This document shows, one piece after another, positions 42,811-53,089 of a stretch of DNA of 64,000 nt (positions are counted from its first letter, which is position 1; each line of letters begins with the position of its first letter). Location: the NCBI GenBank assembly GCA_947561395.2, contig OX387187.1, forward strand, positions 35,197,829 through 35,261,828, written 5' to 3'. Under the pieces are notes generated by a model. The model was given only the letters and a program-made list of their open reading frames with translations. It searched no databases and had not been told where the DNA came from. The stretch is from Buxus sempervirens (lineage: Eukaryota > Streptophyta > Magnoliopsida > Buxales > Buxaceae). The position numbers and the translations under genes are program-made.

Positions 42811-42823
42811 AGTAGGGGGGCAA
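42811..42823 (+). other. Polypurine tract of the Tat element
   Basis: AGTAGGGGGGCAA immediately precedes the 3' LTR. Confidence 0.85.
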
Positions 42824-43915
42824 TGTTTACACCCTATATAACCAACGAATAAGAGAAGGACACGTGGTGCCGAGGTGGCTTGGTTAGGCCACGGCCCGTA
42901 GACTTTGAAGGGTTGAGCCGGCCGCGTCAGCACGCATACAGAAGAATGCGGTTCGAGCCACGCAAGCCAATAAGACAAAACCATAAATATCAGAAGATCG
43001 TGCCATCGGCCGTTCAAGAGTGGAACTATTTTTAGATCATGGCCGGGCGGTTATCACTTTGAAACAGAAAACTGAAGATAAACAACCGCCATGAAGATCG
43101 TGCAAGAGTAGGAAGTTGAGCAACCGTCAAGGAGCGGCTATAAAAGGCCTCAATTCGAAGAGCTCGAGGACACAATCCACACAACCGCAACCGGTTATTA
43201 TATTATTTTGATCATCCGTGATCCTTTATCCCCTCTAACACAGACGGATAAACTAGGACTTCTCTCACTGCTTCCAGTCGCAGTGACATCTTCGACCCCT
43301 CTTTACTCCGATTAACACCAGAATCCTGCCACCGGAGAGTAAGTTAAGGCCGCCCCTGACTCGCAGTTCTGTCTTTACAGAATCCCGAGCAGCCGGTCCC
43401 GAGACTCGCTCTGTTCACGCCAGGTGACTTGTGTATTTTCGGGTAAGCAGCAATCCAAGGTGAACCCCCTGAATCGACTTTGTAAGCAGCCGCCCCCTTC
43501 CTCCTGCGCTTATACCCGATTACGGCTATAAGACCAGGACAGGCCGGTCCTGCGAGCCCTGTCGGTTTTCTTTTGTACTTTTTGTTTCCATTTTGAGGAT
43601 TATCTGTTGTCGCTTTCGGCTATTTGGCCGATTTTATAATAAAGGGATTTGTGTGCCGTTAGTTGCTTTTGCTTTCAAACACTTACAAGAACCCGAAACG
43701 AAGACCGAACCCCTAGTCTTCATACCATCGCCTGACCGATTTTATTACAGGTGACTTGCAGTACGACTGAACCGATCCCGGTTCAGATTCGGAACAGGTG
43801 CCCGGGGTCAGGAATCGACTCGAAAATCATTGTATCAAACGATACTGGCACGCCCGCGTAGAGACACATCATCACCACAGACACGTGTCCACACCGGCCC
43901 ATTTTTGGAGCAACA
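42824..43915 (+). repeat. 3' LTR of the Tat element
   Basis: 1092 bp. Differs from the 5' LTR by six transitions and one missing T in the run before GGAGCAACA. Followed by TSD AATTC. TATA box at 43139-43147. Confidence 0.96.
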
Positions 43916-43920
43916 AATTC

Positions 43921-45810
43921 CAACAACCAAAAGAAGGTTCCAGGAGTTGACTTACCTGCTCAATTTGATGATTAGCAGCATGAGGTTTTAACTGTGGTAC
44001 TTGTTCTCCTGTGTGAATCCAAATATCTTTAAAGATATTAATCTTTGTCCCATTAGCCAAGATCATTCCAAACCCTTTTTGAATGAACTTCAATTGCTAC
44101 AGTTGTTTCCATCCATATGAATGAGAAGATTTGTCCACAGAATCCATGAAGGAACAATGTGGATATATAGAAAATGCTTTTCATCAGATCCGTCCAAGAG
44201 CTTTTTTGTTCAGAAATTAATTGCCACACTGACTTCATCACTATGGCTTCATGAGATATGGTATTTTTATATCTAGTCCTCCATTACGACAAGGACAAGT
44301 TGTACGATCCCAACAAAGGATAGCAACTCCCCCATGTCTTTCATCTTTCCTCCAAAAGAAATCTCTCAAAACTTGCTCCATCTTGCTCAAAATATTTTGT
44401 GGAAGCATGAAACATGACATGAAATAGTTAGGTTGGACATTCAAAACAAGTTGTATAAGAGTGATACGACCCATTTGCGAAAGAAGTAGAGATTTTCAGC
44501 TGGTGAATCTATCACTGACCTTATCAATGAGTGCATTACACTCTTTAACCAATGGTTTTCTAAAGAAAATAGGAATGCCCAAATATCTATCTTGCTTATT
44601 ATTAGCTTTTGTATTAAAGAGAAGAACGATAGTAATCCTCTAACTTTTAGATGTATCATTACTAAACAGAATAGAGGATTTTTGGAAATTTAGTTCCTGG
44701 CCTGATTCAGCACAATACTTATGATATAATCTCACCAAACTGTGGGCCCCTCAATAGGTTGCATGATCATAGATTATCACATTGTTTGCGAAAATCAAAG
44801 GAGATAGGGGGATGTTGCCACATTTAATCTGATTCCACAAAATCTTCCATCTAATTCAGCCCTATGAATTGCCAACGTCAGAACTTATTGACATAAAATA
44901 AACAGGTACGGAGAAAGTGGATCACCATGGCGTAGTCCTCTTTATGCTTGAATATTTCCAATTGGCGCACCATTCAACAACACACTATATGATACTGACT
45001 TGACACAAGTCATTATAAGTTGAAGAGTTTTCTCATTAAAGCCAAATGCCTTAAGAACTTATTCAAGAAAATGCCAACTAACCTTGTCATAAGCCTTCGA
45101 GAAATCAAGCTTTAGTGCAAAATAGCCTCTATCGTTCAACTTCCTTCTCTGAGACTTAGGAGGCCTCTTCTCCCTTTTCTTTGTCCTATTAAAATGATGA
45201 CAAACTTCATGATGGATCAGAACATTATCCTTAATGCTTCGGCCTGGGACAAAAGCTAATTGCATTGGAGAAATCAAGTGAGATAAAAGAGGTCTGATAT
45301 GATTAACCAGTAACTTCAATATTATTTTATATCCAAAATTGCAAAGGCTTATGGGTCAAAACTAGTTAATGCTTCTTGGGTTTTCAAATTTTGGAATGAG
45401 AAAAATAAAAATGTGATTGAGTAGCAAAGGAATATAACCAGTTAAGAAGAAATTTTGGATAGTGTGAATTACATCCTGTCCAATAAGATCCCAACAACTA
45501 TGATAGAAGACTCCTGGGTCACCATCCGGTCCTAGGCATTTAAAGGCAGGCATTCCTTTAACAACCTTCTAGATTTCATCTGCTGTGGGAACTTGACTAA
45601 TAATATCATTTTGAATTTCTGACATTTGGTTCATGATTAACCCAGTAAGTTCCAAGTAAAACCAATTAGGTTGGGCTCTATACAAGGATTCAAAATGATT
45701 TATGACATGAGATTCTAACTCCTTCCTATCCACAATGTCAAAATTCTCTAAGGACTTCAAGGAATAAATGAAATTCCTTTGTCGCCTAATCATGGTTGAA
45801 AGCGTTGAAC
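43921..45810 (-). pseudogene. L1-like LINE ORF2, reverse transcriptase portion
   Basis: From about 45800 downward on the minus strand: MIRRQRNFIYSLKS, then the RT start region CLGPDGDPGVFYHSCWDLIG and PLLLNHIFIFLIPKFENP, then LAFVPGRSIKDNVLIHHEV and ALKLDFSKAYDKVSW around 45060-45260. The catalytic FADD of plant L1 RTs reads FANN at 44781-44792, so both Asp are lost. A stop follows at about 44751. Farther on are DRTTCPCRNGGLDIK (cf. WDRICRPK..GGLGI.) and ANGTKINIFKDIWI. The endonuclease is absent, fitting 5' truncation. Continues at 27302 after the Tat insertion. Confidence 0.88.
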
Positions 45811-46231
45811 CCTACTGTCACGACATGCGCACACTAGGAACGAGCAAGGAAAGTGTAATTCGTGTTCCATGTGGGACCCATGAGAGCAAGTCCAAGTTTA
45901 AATTATACACGGCTGGCGACAATCTTTTTCCTCTCATCCTGATTCCTCATTCCGTCTTTCATTCATAAGCTGTCTATTGAGTTGTGTGGAGCCTAATCAT
46001 ACTAGACATCCAGCCACAGCTATCGTGGGTCGAGATATATTTCCGTTGTATTATTTTATCCTTGTAAGCTTATACATTTAGAAAAAGGTAGTGAAACAGA
46101 ACCAGCGGCCATGGACGTAGCCCTATTCTAGGGTGAACCATGTAAAATCTCTGTCTTCTTCTTGTTTGATTATTTCTGTTGTTTTCTTTGCTTCTTACGA
46201 TCTCTAGGAATCAAGTAGGATTCCTAATAGT
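45811..46231. other. Unassigned DNA upstream of the inverted repeat
   Basis: No coding domain or RNA gene. The ORF at 45768-45968 has no recognisable motif. Confidence 0.45.
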
Positions 46232-47295
46232 GTTCCATTCAACCTTTAGAAGTTAACAGCGTTAAGGTCGAAATGATTTCATCTTACCTCATTAAAATAT
46301 TAATTATTTTCAAACCCTCCCTTTCCAAGGGTTTTGATTCTTTTCGCACAAGTTCGTTCGCTTCTGTCACCTTGGCAATCCTCCACCTCCCTTGGCTAAC
46401 AGTTTGCCACTTACCAATGATTTTATGTTGCTGATGTTGCTAACATTCTTCATTCCTTTCCATTAGCTATGAATGGAGCTCTAAAGACTAATCTTAAATC
46501 TCTCTCCCCAAAAAAAAAATTTTGCTTTGTTCTTCTATTCTGCTCAGAAATGGCATTTCTTAAAACTCTAATTCATTGGCTCTTAGACTTGACTAAAATC
46601 TCACCTCAAAATCTTAACTTGATGCATTCTCCCTCTTCCTCTCCCCTGTTCCAAAAATTGTAATTCCTCCAAATACTTCCATAATAGACAACCACGTTAA
46701 GACTTTCATTGCTCCATATTCAGGTGGGAATGAATTTATTCACAGTTTCTTCAGAGTCAAATGATAGTTTAGTTCCTACCAGAGCTCCTATCGGTGTTGA
46801 CCAGCCGAGGACAAGCTAATGGAAAAAATAAGAGGAGCTAACAAAGATCGAATCTAATTAGACAGAATTCATCATCCAGCACAAAAAATTGAATTCAATG
46901 GAGGAAATACCAGTGTAAGATGCGAGGATATATCAGTGTAAGATTAGACACTAGATTTGCATTTGAATAAACACTAGATGAGTCCGGAGTAGTTCTAGGA
47001 TTAGAGTTCAGATTTGCATTAAAGGGTACTTGAATTCTGATGAGGGATTAGAGTTCACAAAGATATTAGATGAGTCCAGGGTAGTTCTAGGAAACATTGT
47101 TTATCTACTGAATCTGGTTTCCGATATTGCGTTTCGTTGAACAGGGCATCCGTAGATAGCATGAATGTGGGGAGGAAGAAAAAGGAAGGAAACTTTTTTC
47201 TATTCACTTTCGTCGACGCTCTATTAATATTTTAATAGGAGAAAATGAAATTATTCCAACGTTAACCCTGTTAACTTCTAAAAGTTGAATGGGAC
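46232..47295. mobile_element. Inverted-repeat unit, possible non-autonomous DNA transposon
   Basis: Arms of about 73 bp at 46232-46304 and 47223-47295 are imperfect inverted repeats: GTTCCATTCAACCTTTAGAA on the left, and GTCCCATTCAACTTTTAGAA read inward from the right. Arm identity is roughly 80%. The 0.9-kb centre has no transposase. It holds two copies of 'gatgagtcc.g.gtagttct' (about 46977 and 47070). I could not find a convincing TSD, so the class (MULE-like or other) is open and the outer limits are approximate. Confidence 0.5.
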
Positions 47296-47489
47296 GCGTG
47301 TTGCGCGATTAGCGTACAAACAAGAGATGGAATGAGAATCGGTATGAGTGGAAAAATATTGGGCTGGCAAAGCTCTTTTTTGAAAGAAAAAGGAAACTTT
47401 TGTGAAAGCCCTCGTGGTTTACCTAAGAAAGAAACATGATTCAAAATAGAAGTTTCTTGTCACAACCAAGTTGCTTTTCAGACTTAAAA

Positions 47490-47535
<46 letters not shown>

Positions 47536-48360
47536 TAAATTCCCAAAACGTGTATAGGTGTAAACTCTCTCTTTCTCACTTTTGTTTGACAATAAGAGAT
47601 TTTCTCAAAATAATTGTATATATATATATATATCAATGATGACATTTCTAAACTATTAAATTTCTTGTTCAATATATCATTTTTTTTTTCACATTGCAAA
47701 ACTTTGTTACAATTACCGTTAATCACAAGGTGCTTGGATATATGGGATTGGATTATAATGGATAATATTAGGGATAATACACACTTAATTTTGTATAATG
47801 TCAAACAAGTAGCAAATAATTGATATTAAACAGTATGACTAGGGGAATGCAAGCAATATACATATAGCAAAAGAATTAGAAACAAAAAAGGGCCTTTTGG
47901 TAATAGTTTGTTATGTGGGCAATTAGTTATGATACTCACATATGTCTATAAGAAACCTTGGCATTGGAGTAAATTGGGTCGAAATTGGAGGGTGTTTTGG
48001 GTACAAAATATTAGGCAGAAAATATATTGGGGTTGTCTATATCATAGTTCATACACTTAACATAGTTTATATTGGCTTTTGAAAAGTAGTTCCACATGTA
48101 ACATGACATAAATATCTTAAGATTTTCCCATCCATAACCTAAAGACCACCTTTTGATATTATAATGGTTAAAGCATTAAGTCTACTGCCAATCCATCCTT
48201 TCAAATTAATATAGGTTTAAGTCTATTGCCAATCCATCCTTTCAAATAAACAATTTACACATACCCTTGCATCCTTCAATTTATCATAAATTATTGTTGC
48301 GAAAGTACCCATAAAGTAAAAATACATAAACTTTAATTCTTTTTAATATATTGAGCATAA
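47296..48360. other. Unassigned AT-rich DNA with microsatellites
   Basis: Contains (CT)n at 47493-47536 and (TA)n at about 47614-47632. A near-duplicate pair, 'aagtctactgccaatccatc' near 48178 and 'aagtctattgccaatccatc' near 48221, is 43 bp apart. No gene recognised. Confidence 0.5.
47493..47536. repeat. (CT)n microsatellite
   Basis: About 44 bp of TC/CT with one TTT interruption. Confidence 0.95.
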
Positions 48361-48367
48361 TACCCTT

Positions 48368-49410
48368 TGTTAAGTCTAGTAGATTATGTTGGCTCAATTC
48401 CATGCCAAAAAGTGTGTTTAAGTGTGTTTAGAATATTTACATTGAGTCCAAGAAGTCATGATTCAAACGGCGTCAAAATCGGAATTAAATTGAAGTTTTT
48501 ATGTTTGGCATTAAACAAGGTTTGATCCAGCAATCGAACAGTGGAATTAAAGCCTGCAAACAATCAAACCCGAGAGTGGCGTTAGATAACATTTGATATG
48601 GTGTTCAAACGGAAATTTCTAAAGAGTGGTGTTAGATAATGTTTGATCTGGCGTTCAAACGCTTGATTTTTGCAATTTCTGAAAAGTCACGAAAAATTAC
48701 ATAACTTACTCGTTTCCATTCGAATTGACTTTAAACTTCTTGGGAAACCTTTAAATAGGATTAAGATCCTTCTAAACCTATGAGAGCCACATTTTAGAAG
48801 CCATAAAAATCTTTTTCTCTTCTGGAAAAGCCTTCTTCTAGGTTTTCCTATTTTGAACCATAAAACCTTTCTGTTCTTCTTTCTTCTTCTACCTTGGAGT
48901 TCCAGATTGGGGAGATTGAATCGTGGGAGTTCCTACGGATACCAGGTGAGTTCATTTGGGTGATCGTGTGAAAAGATCTTCAGAGTTCTGAGATATTGCT
49001 GTGGAGCAAATCTGAGGAGTTCTTCACATACTTTCAAGTTTGTGAGTTGCAGAGTCTAGCATAGGGATGTTGAGTCATCTGAACTACAGATTGTAAGTCT
49101 TTTTCTCATAATGGATCTTTTAGGTGGCTCCTGCATAGCTCAAAGGGTTTTTTTCATAAAGAGTTCTTTTTGAGTTTTCCCTTCACTAAATTACTTTTGT
49201 CTTACTTTACATGCTTTAATTATTTGCTTGCAATTTGGGTAGCTTGTTAATTACTTTTGATTAATTATTTGATTTTATGGAATTAGTTTGAGGATTTTTT
49301 TCATGCTTATAAATTAAGGATTTGTCTTTAATTAATAGAAATTTTTTATTCCGTTGTGCTACACCTATTCAAACCCCCCCCCCCCCCCCCCCCCCCCCCT
49401 AGGTGTATTT
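48368..49410 (+). mobile_element. Possible decayed LTR of a copia-type element
   Basis: The 3' part reads TTTATTCCGTTGTGCTACACC, then TATTCAAA, a C run and TAGGTGTA. This resembles the U5 end of SIRE/Maximus-like copia LTRs (CCGCTGTGC...ACACCTATTCACCCCCCTCTAGGTG). Upstream is a leader-like T-rich stretch and a two-copy repeat, 'gagtgg.gttagata' at about 48573 and 48624. There is no primer site after it and no clear TSD or ends. Low confidence. Confidence 0.35.
49374..49399. repeat. C26 homopolymer between short inverted repeats
   Basis: 26 consecutive C, flanked by TACACCTA on the left and TAGGTGTA on the right, which are exact inverted copies. Confidence 0.95.
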
Positions 49411-50707
49411 GGAATCTAAACCGTATTTTTTTTGCCTTTTTATATATTTTGCATTCATCCTTCTATATTTTTATATTCTTATATTGGTGCTTTTTGCTTT
49501 TCACAATTTTTGCTTCCATACAATTTTATGTTAATAAAAAAATAATCAAAATAACTTTATAATAAATTTTCAACCAAAACATAAAGGAAATACAAAATAT
49601 ATGTATTGCCATAATTCAATCAGGTCTAAGTCAACTTAAGCTATTACTACACCACGTAATTCCTATTTAATTCATTTAAGATCAAATGGGTTCAGCACAT
49701 GTATTTTCATTTCATATTTTCTCTGTGGAATTATCTACTATATATTTCTGTTATATTTTGCAGGGTTTAAGACTTTATTTTTATCATGTTATTTTTATTT
49801 GTAATAAAAAAAATGTAGAGAACTAACGATATACTTATAAGAAGATATGAGAGGATGTATATTTAAGGGCCTAAGAAACAAAGAAAAACACCTACAAGAC
49901 TTACATAAACATATATTAACCAAAGATACGATTTTTTTATAGAACGGGATGATAAGACAAGATTTATATAGCTAAATTATGTCTAAGCCCATCTGTGATC
50001 AAGCCATGGCTATGAACGACCCTAATTATAATTAATGGAAATTATTTAAAAGAAAAAGACTAAGACTTATGATAAAATTCGCTCATTATTTTATGATGAA
50101 ATTCTATGCAGGGTCCCACCAAAGAGAGATCCTTTATTAACAAGTCAATCCAATCAGGTAACTGTAACCATCCGGGTTCTCACAATCCTTTGTACTTGCA
50201 ATTATTCAGTTATGGCCATTGCAGGTCTTCACGTCAATATTTAAAGATGGAGATCTCAAATTCAATAAACCAAGAAAAGAAGGAAAAAAAAAAGGCCCAA
50301 ATCAATGTCGTGCTTAAGTTTTCTTCCTATAAATGTCGGATGGCTTCTACTTGCTAATTGAGATTCCCTTTTTGTGACCTAATGTGTTTTGCATTTATTC
50401 CCGACGGTATTATATTATGCATGCATGTCAATTTTCTTCAACAAATGAAATAGAAACCCTAATTATTATTATGAACGTAAAATATGTGATTTTTGTAGTT
50501 GAAAGGCAATTTATTCAAAGAGTTGGAATCGATGTGTGTACATGGTCAAGTCTAAAGGTTGTCTTGGTTTTGAGAGTGAAAATTTTACCACCCGTTTCTG
50601 CTGTACCTGTGAAATGGAAACGAAATCCATCAAATTCCATGAGAAATTCCTATAAACCCTTGTTTCGACCAACAAAGAGTAGCCAACCGTTTTGGCATGT
50701 CATTTAG
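49411..50707. other. Unassigned AT-rich DNA
   Basis: No domain, RNA gene or repeat recognised. ORFs at 50106-50357 and 50384-50707 have no homology I can name. Confidence 0.5.
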
Positions 50708-50950
50708 TTTTTTTTTTTTTTTTTCCAATTTATTAATTTTTGAAGAATTTTTGGGCACAACTGTATGTTTACAAAATTTGGCAAAACGGCACAGAATTCC
50801 AAACAATGGCTGCTAGGGATACTCTCCAAAAAGCAGGCAAGGGCCTTCTTTATTGCTTGAAGAGATGCAAGTGTCCATATGGGCCACCATTTCATTAGGC
50901 AATTAAGAGTCCAAGAAAGGAGTATGGGAACTTTTGTATACTCAGAAATT
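50708..50950 (-). mobile_element. Possible 3' end of a minus-strand retroposon
   Basis: T17 at 50708-50724 is a poly(A) tail when read on the minus strand. It follows AATTAATAAATTGG, which looks like a LINE or transcript 3' end with an AATAAA signal. No domain is readable upstream, and the limit at 50950 is arbitrary. Confidence 0.35.
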
Positions 50951-51359
50951 TTAGCTTGAATTTTTCATTTCCACACAAGTAGCACAGGGATGCCCACCTT
51001 TTTTTCTTTAAATATTAATATGGCTTCAATTTGGGTGCAAAATGGGAGAGAATTTGACTCAAGCTTAACCTAGTTCGAGGCAAAACAAGCTAAGGCCGAG
51101 CATTCCCAGATAAGCCCGGCCCAATACAGACTCTCCACCTGAATTGGTACACATCAGATATGCCTTAGCTTTGTGGGGGCTTTTGACGCAACCAGTATTG
51201 AACGGAGAGAGTCAAAGTCTTCCTTGGTTTTCCTTCTTTTCTACGAAAACTATTTAAGAGTCGAAATCTTCCTTGGTTTTTGGGTATAAAGATTGAATCA
51301 AAAGTCATGCGTGAGATAGAAAGACTAATATTTTTGACAAGTGCTAACATAGATATGTG

Positions 51360-51741
51360 GGCATTTTTTTGGTATGAAACTCTTCTATGATTGGGTTTGT
51401 AGCGGGTTTCCCTTTACGATCCTTATCTTCATCGATTATCTGGTAAGGAAGACGACTTTCCCTTCAATGGAACTTTCAATCCACCTTCCAGTGGACCCTT
51501 TATCAAGGATTCTCATTGATTTAACATCAAAGGCTTTGGCTTTAGCCCTTGGTTTAAATCTTATATATGTAGGAGCATGTATCGTGGTGGTCAGTAGGGT
51601 TTATGAGTCTTAATTTCTTAACATTACTTTTGTAATGTTTTGTGCATTTGGTTTTCTTATGGCTACATTCTTAAAAGTTGTACTTCAGTTCTATCTTAAT
51701 GAAATTGCATAGACCCGGCCATTACAAAAAAAAAAAAAAAA
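51360..51741 (+). mobile_element. Possible 3' end of a plus-strand retroposon with A16 tail
   Basis: A16 at 51726-51741 follows 'cttaatgaaattgcatagac' and CCGGCCATTAC, resembling plant LINE or retroposed transcript 3' ends. An ORF at 51374-51613 has no domain I recognise, so the source is unknown and the left limit is a guess. Confidence 0.35.
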
Positions 51742-51744
51742 GGA

Positions 51745-52803
51745 ACAAAAAAGAAAAAAGATATGTTGTCATTCTTATTGCGCATTTCAACTCCAAAGAC
51801 AGTGAGAATTAGGCCTCCTTTGCCTAATCCTTATTAGGATTAGTTGCTTGATAAGATGTGGTTTTTCTTTAACCCATTGAAGAGACTGAGTGATTAGAAG
51901 CCTGTATATCAGTTGTGCTGTGTTGATTGAATGGGACTGTGTGATTAGAAGCCTGTATATCGGCCGAAGCGCTTCATGTTTCATCTTCGGATGTAACGAG
52001 AATATAATGGCTTATATCAACAGGGTGTCGGTGAGACTGGCTCCATGCTACGAGTCAAGGTCAGTCACATGCAGTGTAAACATATGAGCCAAAGAGGGGG
52101 ACTCCTTGTTGGCCTTAAGCGAATGCAACCTTTTCACACCCACACAGCAAGAGCCACACATGCAATTCCTTAAAAGAGGCTTAAAGACCTCTTCAACAAA
52201 ATCCTTCTTGAGTTTTGCAAGAAAGAAAGGTAGAACATAACTAGGCTTTCTGTTTTATTTATTTATTATTATTATTATTTTTTGGTTTGTTTTAATATAA
52301 AGTTAAAATTGAAGGAAAATATTTCAAATTACCTGACAATGGGAGGAAAATAACTTCGCCATCTCTTTGAATATTTTATTTTAACCCTTAAAAAGTGGGC
52401 CACTTTCCCCATTTTGCTTTACCAATTTCATCAATAAATTTCAATGATCTTCGCTGGTGGCAATGAAAAGGACTTCACACACAGGTCACTTTTCAAATGA
52501 TCTAATAATGCAGTTAGTTAGTTATTTTAATACACAGTAACTACCAACTGATGGACTCAGATTGCAGACCAACCCAATATGAGGCCTAGCATGTCCCAGT
52601 CCTAGAGGGCAAAATAAAAAATGGCCCGTGAATGGGCAACGACGTTTCAGCTAACCAGTTACTTAAAAGGAGCAGAACTATTTGAGGCAGACAAAGAAAT
52701 AAGAGAAAAGGAGCATTAGTGCATCACCATTTAGTAGCTCCTATCCATTTGTTTCCCACTAAAAGGTTTGTGAAAAAGAAAGGAAGCAAATGGCGTTGGG
52801 TCA
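51745..52803. other. Unassigned DNA with a short duplicated segment
   Basis: TGTGATTAGAAGCCTGTATATC occurs in near-identical form at about 51888 and 51939 (51 bp apart). No gene recognised. Confidence 0.5.
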
Positions 52804-52937
52804 GGCATTATTTTAGGGAAGAGCCCCATTGCTGGTGGATCCACTCGTCATTACCATAATCAAAAGAGATGGCATTATTTTAGGGAAGAGCCCCATTGCT
52901 GGTGGATCCACTCGTCATTACCATAATCAAAAGAGAT
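52804..52937. repeat. Perfect 67-bp tandem duplication
   Basis: Two identical units, 52804-52870 and 52871-52937, starting GGCATTATTTTAGGGAAGAG and ending AATCAAAAGAGAT. Identity is complete by eye, so the event is recent. Confidence 0.95.
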
Positions 52938-53089
52938 TTCCCTCTCCACATTCTCTTCCTCTGTTATACGTTTTCCCTCCCAAACTACTCTTTGCAAACC
53001 AAATCATTCATACAGGAAAATCTGTCCCCCCGAACTCCTTCATGCACATTTGCATGCAAAACCTTAGGCAAAAAAAGAAAAGAAAAGAA

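Larger units (their letters stand above)
27303..43915 (+). mobile_element. Tat-lineage Ty3/gypsy retrotransposon, 16.6 kb, with antisense gene pair
   Basis: LTRs of 1093 and 1092 bp, TSD AATTC (27298-27302, 43916-43920), primer site, gag, protease, RT with two RNase H domains, integrase, about 7.2 kb with two antisense spliced genes, polypurine tract. The second, C-terminal RNase H after RT-RNase H is diagnostic of the Tat lineage. LTRs differ by six transitions and one T indel (about 0.55% substitutions), so it is the youngest large element whose age can be judged here. The sense ORFs carry an in-frame TAG after gag, a frame change between protease and RT, and an apparent single-base deletion before integrase. 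Confidence 0.96.
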
